Assembly: GCA_002470185.1 (NCBI GenBank)
Contig: DKNG01000027.1
Span: forward strand, 9,552 to 16,323
Length of the DNA stretch: 6,772 bases
Reading direction: 5' to 3'
Source: Arcobacter sp. UBA7394
GTDB taxonomy: Bacteria > Campylobacterota > Campylobacteria > Campylobacterales > Arcobacteraceae
The notes below the pieces were generated by a model. The model was not told the origin of the DNA and made no database searches. It saw only the letters and a program-made list of their open reading frames with translations. Both the position numbers and the translations under genes were made by a program. This document shows positions 1 through 6,772 of the stretch, piece by piece. Each line of letters starts with the position of its first letter. Within the stretch, counting starts at the first letter, position 1.

Positions 1-1247
1 ATTCTGAATATTCCAACTGCATTTACTTTCTTAGAAGCTTGAATATTAGCCAATAACATACACTCTTCAACTAATTGATGAGATGCTGTTGAGTGTTCTT
101 CTTCTATTGATTCTACTTGAAAGTTTTTAAGTCTTAGTCTTAATTCACTTGTTCTAAAATCATAACCTTTTTTTAATCTATGATGTCTAAAGCTTTTTGT
201 TACTTCATATAAAGGTAATAGATAATCAAATATCTCTTTTTCTGTTTTTGAGTATTGATCTAAGAAACCATCTAACACTCTATCAATTCTTCCATAAGAG
301 AATTTTTTATGTGAGTTAATAACAGCTTCAAATAATTCTGCTTTTTTTACATCTTTTCTCTCTAAATCTAAATACATTTTAAATACAAATGAGTATCTAT
401 CAACACCCTCTTTAAGTGAACACATATCTTCACTTAAAGCATTAGGAAGCATTGGTAATACTTTTGCAGGTAAATATACAGAAGTAGATTTTTTGAAAGC
501 CAACTTATCTAAAGGACTTCCCTCTTTTACAAAATAAGAAACATCAGCAATTGCTACATATAATACAGCTTCTTTTTCATCATAATAAATTGCATCATCA
601 TGATCTTTTGCAGAATTAGGGTCAATTGTACAAAAAGGTAAATCTCTTAAATCTACTCTTTGTTTCTCGTCATCCATTACAGCATTAACTTCTATTGGTT
701 GATCTAATCTAATTGTTTCACTAAATAAATTTAAAGAGATGTATTCATCTACTTTTGGATCTTCTATATTACCAATAGATTTAATTAATTCTAAAGATCT
801 AGAATCAACTAATAAAACTTCACCTTCTTCATATGAATTAGCACCTTCATTATCTAATTTGATATTTTCTTTTACTGTATAAAAAGATTTATCTTTTATA
901 TAAATCAGAATTTCACTTTTTTTACCATCTAAAACTCTAATAATTTTAGCTTTGATTCTACTTCTTGGATTAAATACTCTTTTAGCTAATACGAAGTCTC
1001 CCGTAAAAGCTCCATTTAAATGTTCTAAGTCTAAGGTAATATCTTTGTATTCATTTACTAAATCTTCTAATGTTGCTCTATTCTTATCAATTTTTACAAA
1101 ACCTACTTTAAATTTTGAATTAATTTGAAATTCGTTATTTTCTTCTATCAATACTTCTTCTCTAAGTAGCTTATGAATTATTTTTATTTCATCTTGACTA
1201 AATTGCTTTGTTTTTGAAAGAATCTTCTTAAATAAAGAGCTATACAA
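1..1247 (-). CDS. rnr: Ribonuclease R, N-terminal part (3' end beyond window)
   Basis: This is a 3'-to-5' processive exoribonuclease of the RNase II/RNB family, a cytoplasmic enzyme that degrades structured RNA. The 415 visible codons hold an N-terminal cold-shock-like RNA-binding part (about residues 45-165) and the first half of the RNB domain. The metal-binding catalytic motif TIDPNSAKDHDDAI lies at residues 207-220, with D209, D215, D217 and D218 as the expected Mg ligands. VAIADVSYFV follows at 231-240, and the conserved block containing LPMLP and CSLK spans 258-285. The frame is open to the window edge, where SHQLVEECMLLAN is another RNB signature. Translation most likely begins at TTG (1247-1245): an in-frame TAA lies a few codons upstream, and AAGGAA (1259-1254) is 6 nt before the TTG. 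The N-terminus is shorter than in the 813-residue E. coli enzyme, as I recall for Campylobacterota. It is transcribed divergently from the binding-protein gene. Confidence 0.95.
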   Translation of the reverse strand, partial: MYSSLFKKILSKTKQFSQDEIKIIHKLLREEVLIEENNEFQINSKFKVGFVKIDKNRATLEDLVNEYKDITLDLEHLNGAFTGDFVLAKRVFNPRSRIKAKIIRVLDGKKSEILIYIKDKSFYTVKENIKLDNEGANSYEEGEVLLVDSRSLELIKSIGNIEDPKVDEYISLNLFSETIRLDQPIEVNAVMDDEKQRVDLRDLPFCTIDPNSAKDHDDAIYYDEKEAVLYVAIADVSYFVKEGSPLDKLAFKKSTSVYLPAKVLPMLPNALSEDMCSLKEGVDRYSFVFKMYLDLERKDVKKAELFEAVINSHKKFSYGRIDRVLDGFLDQYSKTEKEIFDYLLPLYEVTKSFRHHRLKKGYDFRTSELRLRLKNFQVESIEEEHSTASHQLVEECMLLANIQASKKVNAVGIFR

Positions 1248-1253
1248 TGCATT

Positions 1254-1259
1254 TTCCTT
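1254..1259 (-). promoter_or_regulatory. Shine-Dalgarno site deciding the TTG start of rnr
   Basis: Read on the minus strand, this is AAGGAA. It lies 6 nt upstream of the in-frame TTG at 1247 but only 1 nt upstream of an out-of-frame ATG at 1252. Normal spacing therefore favours the TTG as the rnr start. The reading frame has no upstream ATG before an in-frame TAA. Confidence 0.7.
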
Positions 1260-1269
1260 AATTATAATT

Positions 1270-1278
1270 TGTTATAAT
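1270..1278 (+). promoter_or_regulatory. Extended -10 promoter of the binding protein/kinase operon
   Basis: The sequence TGTTATAAT is a perfect extended -10 element (TG, one base, then TATAAT at 1273-1278). Transcription would start near 1285, leaving a leader of about 27 nt. That leader contains the Shine-Dalgarno site AAGGAA (1299-1304), 7 nt before the ATG at 1312. No -35 box is clear. The whole divergent region is only 64 nt, so any operator for this operon would sit close to or within the rnr promoter. Confidence 0.6.
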
Positions 1279-1279
1279 A
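1274..1279 (-). promoter_or_regulatory. Candidate -10 box for rnr
   Basis: The minus strand reads TATTAT here. A transcript would begin near 1267, giving a leader of about 20 nt before the TTG start. A perfect TATAAT also occurs on the minus strand at 1266-1261, but it would place the transcription start in or next to the Shine-Dalgarno site, so it is less likely. No -35 box is evident, which is usual for Campylobacterota promoters. The site overlaps the opposing -10 box. Confidence 0.4.
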
Positions 1280-1311
1280 GTTTATCCAAATATTAATGAA
1301 GGAATATTATA

Positions 1312-2076
1312 ATGATTTATAAATCTATAATATTATCTTTTTTACTCCTATTTAGCTTTTCAAATCTCTTTGCTAAAGATCACAAACCAACACTACTTTT
1401 TTATTGTGGAGTTACTATGGTTAAACCCATGAAAGAAATCGCAAAAATTATAGAAAACAAATATCACTGCAGCATAAAAATATCTCAGGGTGGCTCAAAA
1501 GATTTATATGAGTCTTTGAAGTTTTCAAAAAAAGGAGATTTATATCTTCCTGGAAGTGATTCATATAGAAAAGATAACATAAAGGATGGTTTTTTCTTAG
1601 ATAGCGAATATATAGGTTTTAACCAAGCTTCTATTTTTGTACAAAAAAACAATCCATCAAATATTAAAAACTTGGATGACTTTCTAAATGAAGATTTAAA
1701 TTCTATATTATGTGATCCACAATCTGGTAGTATAGGGAGAGTGACAAAAAAGATATTTACTCAATATAAAGGAATTGATTTTTTTGAAGAATCCTTTGAT
1801 AATGCAGTTGAAATAGGTATTGATTCAAGAAGTATAAATCAAGCTCTTATTTCAAAAAGAGTCGATTTATCAATAAACTGGAAAGCAACAGCCTTTTGGC
1901 ATGAAAACAGTAAATATATTGATTTAATTCAAATTGATGAAAAATATGCTCCTAAAAAGAAATTAGTAATTAGCCTTTTAAAGTTCTCAAAACATAAAGA
2001 TATAGCAAAAGAGTTTATGAACTATGCAAGCTCAAAAGAAGGACAAAAAATTATGAAAAAATATGGTTTTAGATAG
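1312..2076 (+). CDS. ModA-like periplasmic substrate-binding protein, probable sensor partner
   Basis: This is a 254-residue exported binding protein of the type 2 periplasmic-binding fold, resembling molybdate/oxyanion binders (ModA group). A signal peptide covers residues 1-21 (Lys4, then a hydrophobic core, likely cut after SNLFA). There is no lipobox, so the product should be soluble in the periplasm. The N-terminal lobe has LLFYCGVTMVKPMKEIAK (28-45) and SQGGSKDL (58-65), matching the two anion-contacting loops of ModA; T35 and S62 are candidate ligand residues. DLYLPGS (76-82) and CDPQSGSIGR (134-143) are further family-like motifs. Cysteines are at 32, 53 and 134. The ATG has AAGGAA 7 nt upstream. 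The gene ends 9 nt before a histidine kinase, and no permease or ATPase gene lies nearby, so a sensory rather than a transport role is inferred. The ligand is unknown; true molybdate or tungstate binding is not shown. Confidence 0.8.
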   Translation: MIYKSIILSFLLLFSFSNLFAKDHKPTLLFYCGVTMVKPMKEIAKIIENKYHCSIKISQGGSKDLYESLKFSKKGDLYLPGSDSYRKDNIKDGFFLDSEYIGFNQASIFVQKNNPSNIKNLDDFLNEDLNSILCDPQSGSIGRVTKKIFTQYKGIDFFEESFDNAVEIGIDSRSINQALISKRVDLSINWKATAFWHENSKYIDLIQIDEKYAPKKKLVISLLKFSKHKDIAKEFMNYASSKEGQKIMKKYGFR

Positions 2077-2080
2077 AGGT
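2075..2080 (+). promoter_or_regulatory. Shine-Dalgarno site deciding the TTG start of the kinase
   Basis: AGAGGT overlaps the TAG stop of the binding-protein gene (2074-2076) and lies 5 nt before TTG at 2086. The same frame has a TAG at 2080-2082, so the start cannot be further upstream. The next in-frame ATG (codon 31) would remove most of the first membrane segment. The overlap suggests the two genes are translated from one mRNA. Confidence 0.65.
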
Positions 2081-2085
2081 AGCTT

Positions 2086-4107
2086 TTGCAGACACAATAT
2101 AATAGTACTCTTAATCAATTAATTTTCTTAATTTCCACTTTTTTGATTGGTATTCTTTTACTAATTACTATTCATATGATTTTTTTTAATTTTATGGAAA
2201 AACTTGATAAACAAACTGTTAATTTAAAAGCAAAAATTCAAATTGGAGAATTAATAGTAAGTGATTTATATAAAGTAAGATCTGACTTCTATGAACTTGC
2301 TACCACTTCTACAAATAATAAAAGTAAACAACTAATCCTTCATAAAATCAATAAAAAAATCAAAGATATTAGAGATACATTAGATGTATTAAATAATAGT
2401 GGTACTGTAAAAAGAACCATTAGATTAAATATTGCTGAGCATTATACTAGTACAAAAGAGATTCATTACAATAGAATTAATAATGAGTTCTCCCTAGAAA
2501 CAATAGATTTAGAGCCAAAACTACTTCAACTTGAGAGAATGACAAATAGACTTTTAGAAATTCTAAAAAAAGAAGAGTTCTACAAAGAAAACAATGATGC
2601 TAAAAACTATATGTTTATAAATAAAGAGATTAAAAGATTCTATAAAAGTACTCCAGCTTTTTTCATGAGAATTACTGAAAATACAAATAGACTATTATAT
2701 GAAGGTGAAATTGAATTAAAAACTTTAGAAAGAGAGATTAAATTACAAAAAGAACAATATATAAATATTGAGTTAATTTTAGTATTTGTAATTATAGTCT
2801 TAGTAATAATATTAGGTTATATAATTGCAAAACAAATTAATAGTAATTCAAAAAAATTAGAACATCAAAGAGCATCTACTAGAGGTATTTTGGATGGGCA
2901 GAAAAATATTGTAGTTGTAAGTAATGGAGAAGAGATGATTGATGCGAACTCAACATTAGTTGATTTCTTTGAAGGTTACAATACTTTTGACGATTTTAGA
3001 AATGAGCATTTATGTATTTGTGATTTTTTCATTGATGTAAATAATCCTGAATTTTTAATAGATAAAGATTATGATGGATTAAAATGGTTTGAGTATATTC
3101 TAGCAAATCCTACACTTCCCCATAAAGTAGTAATGATGCAAGGAAAAGAAAAAAAATATTTCTCAATTACTGCAAAGAAAAAAGATTTAGATGATAAAGA
3201 CTTTATTGTTATTATTTCACTAAATGATATTTCAACAGAAATAAAATCAAGAAGAGAGTTAAAAAGATTAAACGATAATCTAGAAGATATTGTAAATGAA
3301 AAAACAAAAGAGCTCCAAGAGCTAAATGAGACACTAGAATTAAAAGTAGAAAAAGGTATTTTAGAAAATAGAGAAAAAGATAAAAAATTAATCCAGCAAA
3401 CAAGATTTGCAGCATTAGGTGAAATGATTGGAAACATAGCTCATCAATGGAGACAACCACTATCAGCTATTTCTTCAACTGCTTCATCAATGTTGTTACA
3501 ACTACAATTAGATTTATTAGAAAAAAAAGATATTGAAAAATCTTACAATTCAATAATAAAGTATTCTGATTTCTTATCACAAACAATTGAAGATTTTAGA
3601 AGTTTCTTTAAAGAGAATAAACAAAAAGAAGAGTTTGATATGATTAAAACTCTTCATAATACTATAACAATTACAAGTGCTACATACAAAGATGCAACAA
3701 TTCAAATAAATTATGACTTTGATGTGGAAAAATTATTAGCTTACGGCTTTTCAAATGAGTTAAGTCAAGTTTATTTAAATATTCTAAGTAATGCTAAAGA
3801 TATTCTAAAGAATAGTGAAAAGCAAAATAAAATAGTAAAAATCAGAGCTTATGAGAATAATAACTATAATGTAATAGAAATTATTGATAATGCAGGTGGA
3901 ATAGACGAACAGATAATTGATAAAATCTTTGATCCTTATTTTACTACAAAACATCAATCACAAGGAACTGGAATTGGTCTTTATATGAGTAAGGAAATCA
4001 TAGAGAAACACATGAATGGGCAGTTGACAGCCCACAATGCAAACTTCATTTTTCAATCAAAAGAGTATATTGGAGCTTGTTTCAAGATAGAATTACCTAG
4101 GATTTAA
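2086..4107 (+). CDS. Membrane-bound PAS sensor histidine kinase
   Basis: This 673-residue kinase would autophosphorylate in response to a periplasmic signal and pass the phosphate to a response regulator. A first membrane helix (about 11-34) and a second (about 229-248) flank a mostly helical, charged periplasmic domain of about 190 residues. No HAMP domain is apparent. A PAS-like domain follows at about 262-385, then a coiled coil (about 385-440). The HisKA H-box is AHQWRQPL with phospho-acceptor H453. The HATPase domain has the N-box around N565/N569, the G1 box DNAGG (601-605), the F-box FDPYFTTK (615-622) and the G2 box GTGIGL (627-632). All catalytic boxes are present, so the kinase looks active. 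It starts at TTG. It lies 9 nt after the binding-protein gene and 46 nt before ilvC, with no response regulator in the window. The binding protein is its likely ligand receptor. Kinase identity is near certain; the signal is unknown. Confidence 0.93.
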   Translation: MQTQYNSTLNQLIFLISTFLIGILLLITIHMIFFNFMEKLDKQTVNLKAKIQIGELIVSDLYKVRSDFYELATTSTNNKSKQLILHKINKKIKDIRDTLDVLNNSGTVKRTIRLNIAEHYTSTKEIHYNRINNEFSLETIDLEPKLLQLERMTNRLLEILKKEEFYKENNDAKNYMFINKEIKRFYKSTPAFFMRITENTNRLLYEGEIELKTLEREIKLQKEQYINIELILVFVIIVLVIILGYIIAKQINSNSKKLEHQRASTRGILDGQKNIVVVSNGEEMIDANSTLVDFFEGYNTFDDFRNEHLCICDFFIDVNNPEFLIDKDYDGLKWFEYILANPTLPHKVVMMQGKEKKYFSITAKKKDLDDKDFIVIISLNDISTEIKSRRELKRLNDNLEDIVNEKTKELQELNETLELKVEKGILENREKDKKLIQQTRFAALGEMIGNIAHQWRQPLSAISSTASSMLLQLQLDLLEKKDIEKSYNSIIKYSDFLSQTIEDFRSFFKENKQKEEFDMIKTLHNTITITSATYKDATIQINYDFDVEKLLAYGFSNELSQVYLNILSNAKDILKNSEKQNKIVKIRAYENNNYNVIEIIDNAGGIDEQIIDKIFDPYFTTKHQSQGTGIGLYMSKEIIEKHMNGQLTAHNANFIFQSKEYIGACFKIELPRI

Positions 4108-4118
4108 GTTAGATTGGA

Positions 4119-4124
4119 TATAAT
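4119..4124 (+). promoter_or_regulatory. Promoter -10 box of ilvC
   Basis: A perfect TATAAT lies 29 nt before the ilvC ATG, in the 46-nt gap after the kinase gene. Transcription would start near 4131. The leader carries GAGGG (4142-4146), 7 nt before the ATG. No terminator hairpin separates the kinase gene from ilvC, so some read-through is possible. Confidence 0.6.
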
Positions 4125-4150
4125 TGCCAAAATTTTTTACTGAGGGTTAA

Positions 4151-5176
<1,026 letters not shown>

Positions 5177-5185
5177 TCAACTTTA

Positions 5186-5211
5186 TTTAAGAGAGATTCG
5201 TCTCTCTTAAA
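5186..5211 (+). terminator. Perfect 11-bp hairpin with TTCG loop after ilvC
   Basis: The arms TTTAAGAGAGA (5186-5196) and TCTCTCTTAAA (5201-5211) pair perfectly around a TTCG tetraloop. The hairpin starts 9 nt after the ilvC stop codon and is the likely 3' end or stabilising structure of its mRNA. No T-run follows on either strand, so it is not a textbook intrinsic terminator, and it may be only partly effective. It ends 12 nt before the ATG of the next gene. Confidence 0.55.
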
Positions 5212-5223
5212 GACTGAAAATTC

Positions 5224-6387
5224 ATGCCTAAAAAAACAAGAAAAAAATCAACTCATAAACATTCTAAGAAAAAACAAAATATCTCTAAAACAAAATTAAT
5301 AAATATCTTTTTACTAATATTTTTATTTGCATTTATAGCTACTGCTACTAGCTATTTTATTATGAAAAATGAAAGTTCAAATAAAAGTGTTACAAATAAT
5401 ATCTTAACATCCAAACCAGATCCACAAATTCAAAAGAAAATTGAACAATTAAAAGAGTTTCAAAAAAAGAAACTAGATGGATACTTTGATATTACAGATT
5501 CTCCAAAAGATGCTTTTGAAGAGTATACAGAAGAGTATCATAAAGATTATGTAGAAAAAACTGAAAATAAAATAACTCCTCCAAGCCAAAACAAAAAAGA
5601 AGAAGCAAAAAAAGAGACTACAAAAACTGTAGTAAAAAAAGAAGAAATAAAACCAGCAGTAAAAAAAGAAGAGAAACAAAAATCTGTAAAACCAGCAGAT
5701 AATAAAGCTACTTATAAATATGATAAAACTTCTAAACCTAAAATCGTAATTATGATTGATGATGTAAGTACGCAAAGGCAAAAAAGAGAGATTTTAAAAC
5801 TTGGATATAAAGTAAATCTATCTATTTTACCTCCTACAAAAGGACATCCAAACTCGGCAAAAATTGCACAAGATTTACCATTTTATTTGATTCATTTTCC
5901 TATGCAAGCATCATCTAAATTCAATGGTGCAGAAGTAGGAACTCTACAAATTACAGATTCTTATGAGAAGATAGAAAAAAGAGTAAAACAATTAAGAGAT
6001 TGGTATCCAAAAGCTCTTTATACAAATAACCATACGGGTTCAGTGTTTACACAAGATTATAAATCTATGGATAAACTATTCAAAGCTTTAAAAAAGTACA
6101 ACTTTATTTTTGTAGATAGTAGAACAACAGCTAAATCACAAGCAAAAATTATGGCCCAGAAATATAATATGCCATATATTGTAAGAAATACTTTTATGGA
6201 TAACAAAAAAGATTTTAACTATATTCAAAACCAATTAAAAAAAGCAATCAAGATTGCTAAAAAGAATGGTTATGCAATAGCTATTGGGCATCCTTATGCT
6301 ATTACTATCAAAGTATTAAGAGAATCTAAACACCTTCTAAAAGGTTTAGAACCTATTTATGTAAGTGAGCTTCCATACCTTAAATAG
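5224..6387 (+). CDS. Membrane-anchored divergent polysaccharide deacetylase (YibQ family)
   Basis: This 387-residue protein has a very basic N-terminal tail (residues 2-24), one membrane helix (about 25-47), a Lys/Glu/Pro-rich low-complexity linker (about 100-165) and a C-terminal divergent polysaccharide deacetylase domain (about 172-387). The domain should face the periplasm. Its family motifs are MIDD (177-180), HFPMQ (224-228), NNHTGS (268-273), DSRT (298-301) and GHPY (355-358); the Asp and His residues are candidate metal or catalytic positions. The substrate is not established; in E. coli, yibQ sits beside the cell-division factor gene envC, which hints at envelope or peptidoglycan work. 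The ATG is the only start that keeps the membrane anchor, since a TGA lies in frame just upstream. No good Shine-Dalgarno site is visible. It sits between ilvC and dprA, and the hairpin ends 12 nt before it. The family call is firm; enzymatic activity is not shown. Confidence 0.85.
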   Translation: MPKKTRKKSTHKHSKKKQNISKTKLINIFLLIFLFAFIATATSYFIMKNESSNKSVTNNILTSKPDPQIQKKIEQLKEFQKKKLDGYFDITDSPKDAFEEYTEEYHKDYVEKTENKITPPSQNKKEEAKKETTKTVVKKEEIKPAVKKEEKQKSVKPADNKATYKYDKTSKPKIVIMIDDVSTQRQKREILKLGYKVNLSILPPTKGHPNSAKIAQDLPFYLIHFPMQASSKFNGAEVGTLQITDSYEKIEKRVKQLRDWYPKALYTNNHTGSVFTQDYKSMDKLFKALKKYNFIFVDSRTTAKSQAKIMAQKYNMPYIVRNTFMDNKKDFNYIQNQLKKAIKIAKKNGYAIAIGHPYAITIKVLRESKHLLKGLEPIYVSELPYLK

Positions 6388-6394
6388 TTATCAG

Positions 6395-6418
6395 ATATAA
6401 TAATAAAAATTATTATAT
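6395..6418 (+). repeat. AT-only inverted repeat before dprA with embedded -10 box
   Basis: The arms ATATAATAAT (6395-6404) and ATTATTATAT (6409-6418) are perfect inverted repeats around AAAA, using only A and T. A TATAAT (6396-6401) lies inside the left arm and could be the -10 box of dprA, with a start near 6408 and a leader of about 20 nt. As RNA the hairpin would be weak. It occupies most of the 41-nt gap between the deacetylase gene and dprA. Confidence 0.45.
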
Positions 6419-6428
6419 TGGATTTACT

Positions 6429-6772
6429 ATGATATCTCAAATAAATTATACTATTGATGAATTATCATCAATGAAAAAATACCCAAAAGAGCTTTTTTAT
6501 ATTGGAAATACAAAACTACTAGAGAAACAAAAAGTTTCAATAGTAGGAACACGTCGTCCAAATGCCTATACTAAAGAGTTTACACATAAACTATCACAAA
6601 AATTATCTCAAGCAAATATATGCATAGTAAGTGGTGCTGCGATGGGTGTAGATGCTATATCACATAAAGCAGCAAATACAAATAATACAATAGCAGTTGT
6701 TGCAAATGGTTTAGATATTAGATATCCAAGTATCAATAAAAATCTTATCAAAGATATTGAAAGTAATGGTTT
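6429..6772 (+). CDS. dprA: DNA-processing protein DprA, N-terminal part (3' end beyond window)
   Basis: DprA binds incoming single-stranded DNA in the cytoplasm during natural transformation and loads RecA on it. The 114 visible codons cover the start of its Rossmann-like domain. VSIVGTRRPNAYTKEF (36-51) carries the S-x-G-x-R motif, followed by IVSGAAMGVDAISH (66-79) and ANGLDIRYP (92-100). These match the family's VGSR, SGLARGID-AH and GLD--YP blocks; the usual Arg in the second motif is Met72 here. The ATG is preceded by a weak GGA (6420-6422), 6 nt upstream. It lies 41 nt after the deacetylase gene in the same orientation and may be cotranscribed or use its own TATAAT. The frame is open to the window end. 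Confidence 0.93.
   Translation, partial: MISQINYTIDELSSMKKYPKELFYIGNTKLLEKQKVSIVGTRRPNAYTKEFTHKLSQKLSQANICIVSGAAMGVDAISHKAANTNNTIAVVANGLDIRYPSINKNLIKDIESNG

Noticed and set aside
1312..2076. Calling the binding protein modA (molybdate transport)
   Set aside because: The fold resemblance is real, but modB and modC are absent, the first ligand loop differs, and the partner gene is a histidine kinase, so the specific gene name is not supported.
3069..3460. Two overlapping minus-strand open frames (122 and 82 codons) opposite the kinase gene
   Set aside because: They lie wholly antisense to the PAS, coiled-coil and HisKA region of a well-supported gene, are rich in Phe, Leu and Ser as expected from the complement of Lys/Glu-rich coding DNA, and show no known motif.
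5580..5700. Short repeated units in the Lys/Glu/Pro linker as a possible DNA repeat array
   Set aside because: The repetition is at the level of low-complexity protein coding (AAAAAAGAAGA-like codons), without regular unit length or spacers; it is neither CRISPR nor a clean tandem repeat.
5473..5781. Minus-strand open frame of 102 codons opposite the deacetylase gene
   Set aside because: It is the complement of the AAA/GAA-rich linker, giving a Phe-rich low-complexity product, so it is a composition artefact.

Overview
This AT-rich window (about 30% GC by eye) reads as chromosomal DNA of a Campylobacterota species, most likely an Arcobacter-type bacterium. The basis is the short-form RNase R, the IlvC sequence, the HQWRQPL-type histidine kinase, strong TATAAT -10 boxes without clear -35 boxes, and the gene order. 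No mobile element, CRISPR array, tRNA or rRNA is visible.

Layout: (1) Positions 1-1247, minus strand: the N-terminal 415 codons of RNase R (rnr), running off the left edge and starting at a TTG codon. (2) Positions 1248-1311: a compact divergent intergenic region with promoter elements for both directions. (3) Positions 1312-4107, plus strand: a tight two-gene unit encoding an exported ModA-like periplasmic binding protein and a membrane-bound PAS histidine kinase that also starts at TTG. (4) Positions 4154-5176: ilvC, ketol-acid reductoisomerase, with its own TATAAT box. (5) Positions 5186-5211: a perfect 11-bp hairpin with a TTCG loop. (6) Positions 5224-6387: a membrane-anchored divergent polysaccharide deacetylase (YibQ family). 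(7) Positions 6429 to the right edge: the N-terminal 114 codons of DprA.

rnr, ilvC, the deacetylase-like gene and dprA are housekeeping genes. From memory, Campylobacter jejuni carries them in the same order and orientation (Cj0631c-Cj0634), without the binding protein and kinase. The most interesting part of the window is therefore the binding protein/kinase pair lying between rnr and ilvC. It has no ABC permease, no ATPase and no response regulator beside it. The kinase has a largely helical periplasmic domain of about 190 residues. This arrangement suggests a binding-protein-dependent sensor of the TorT/TorS or LuxP/LuxQ kind, with a ModA-like protein as the ligand receptor. Ligand and output are unknown.
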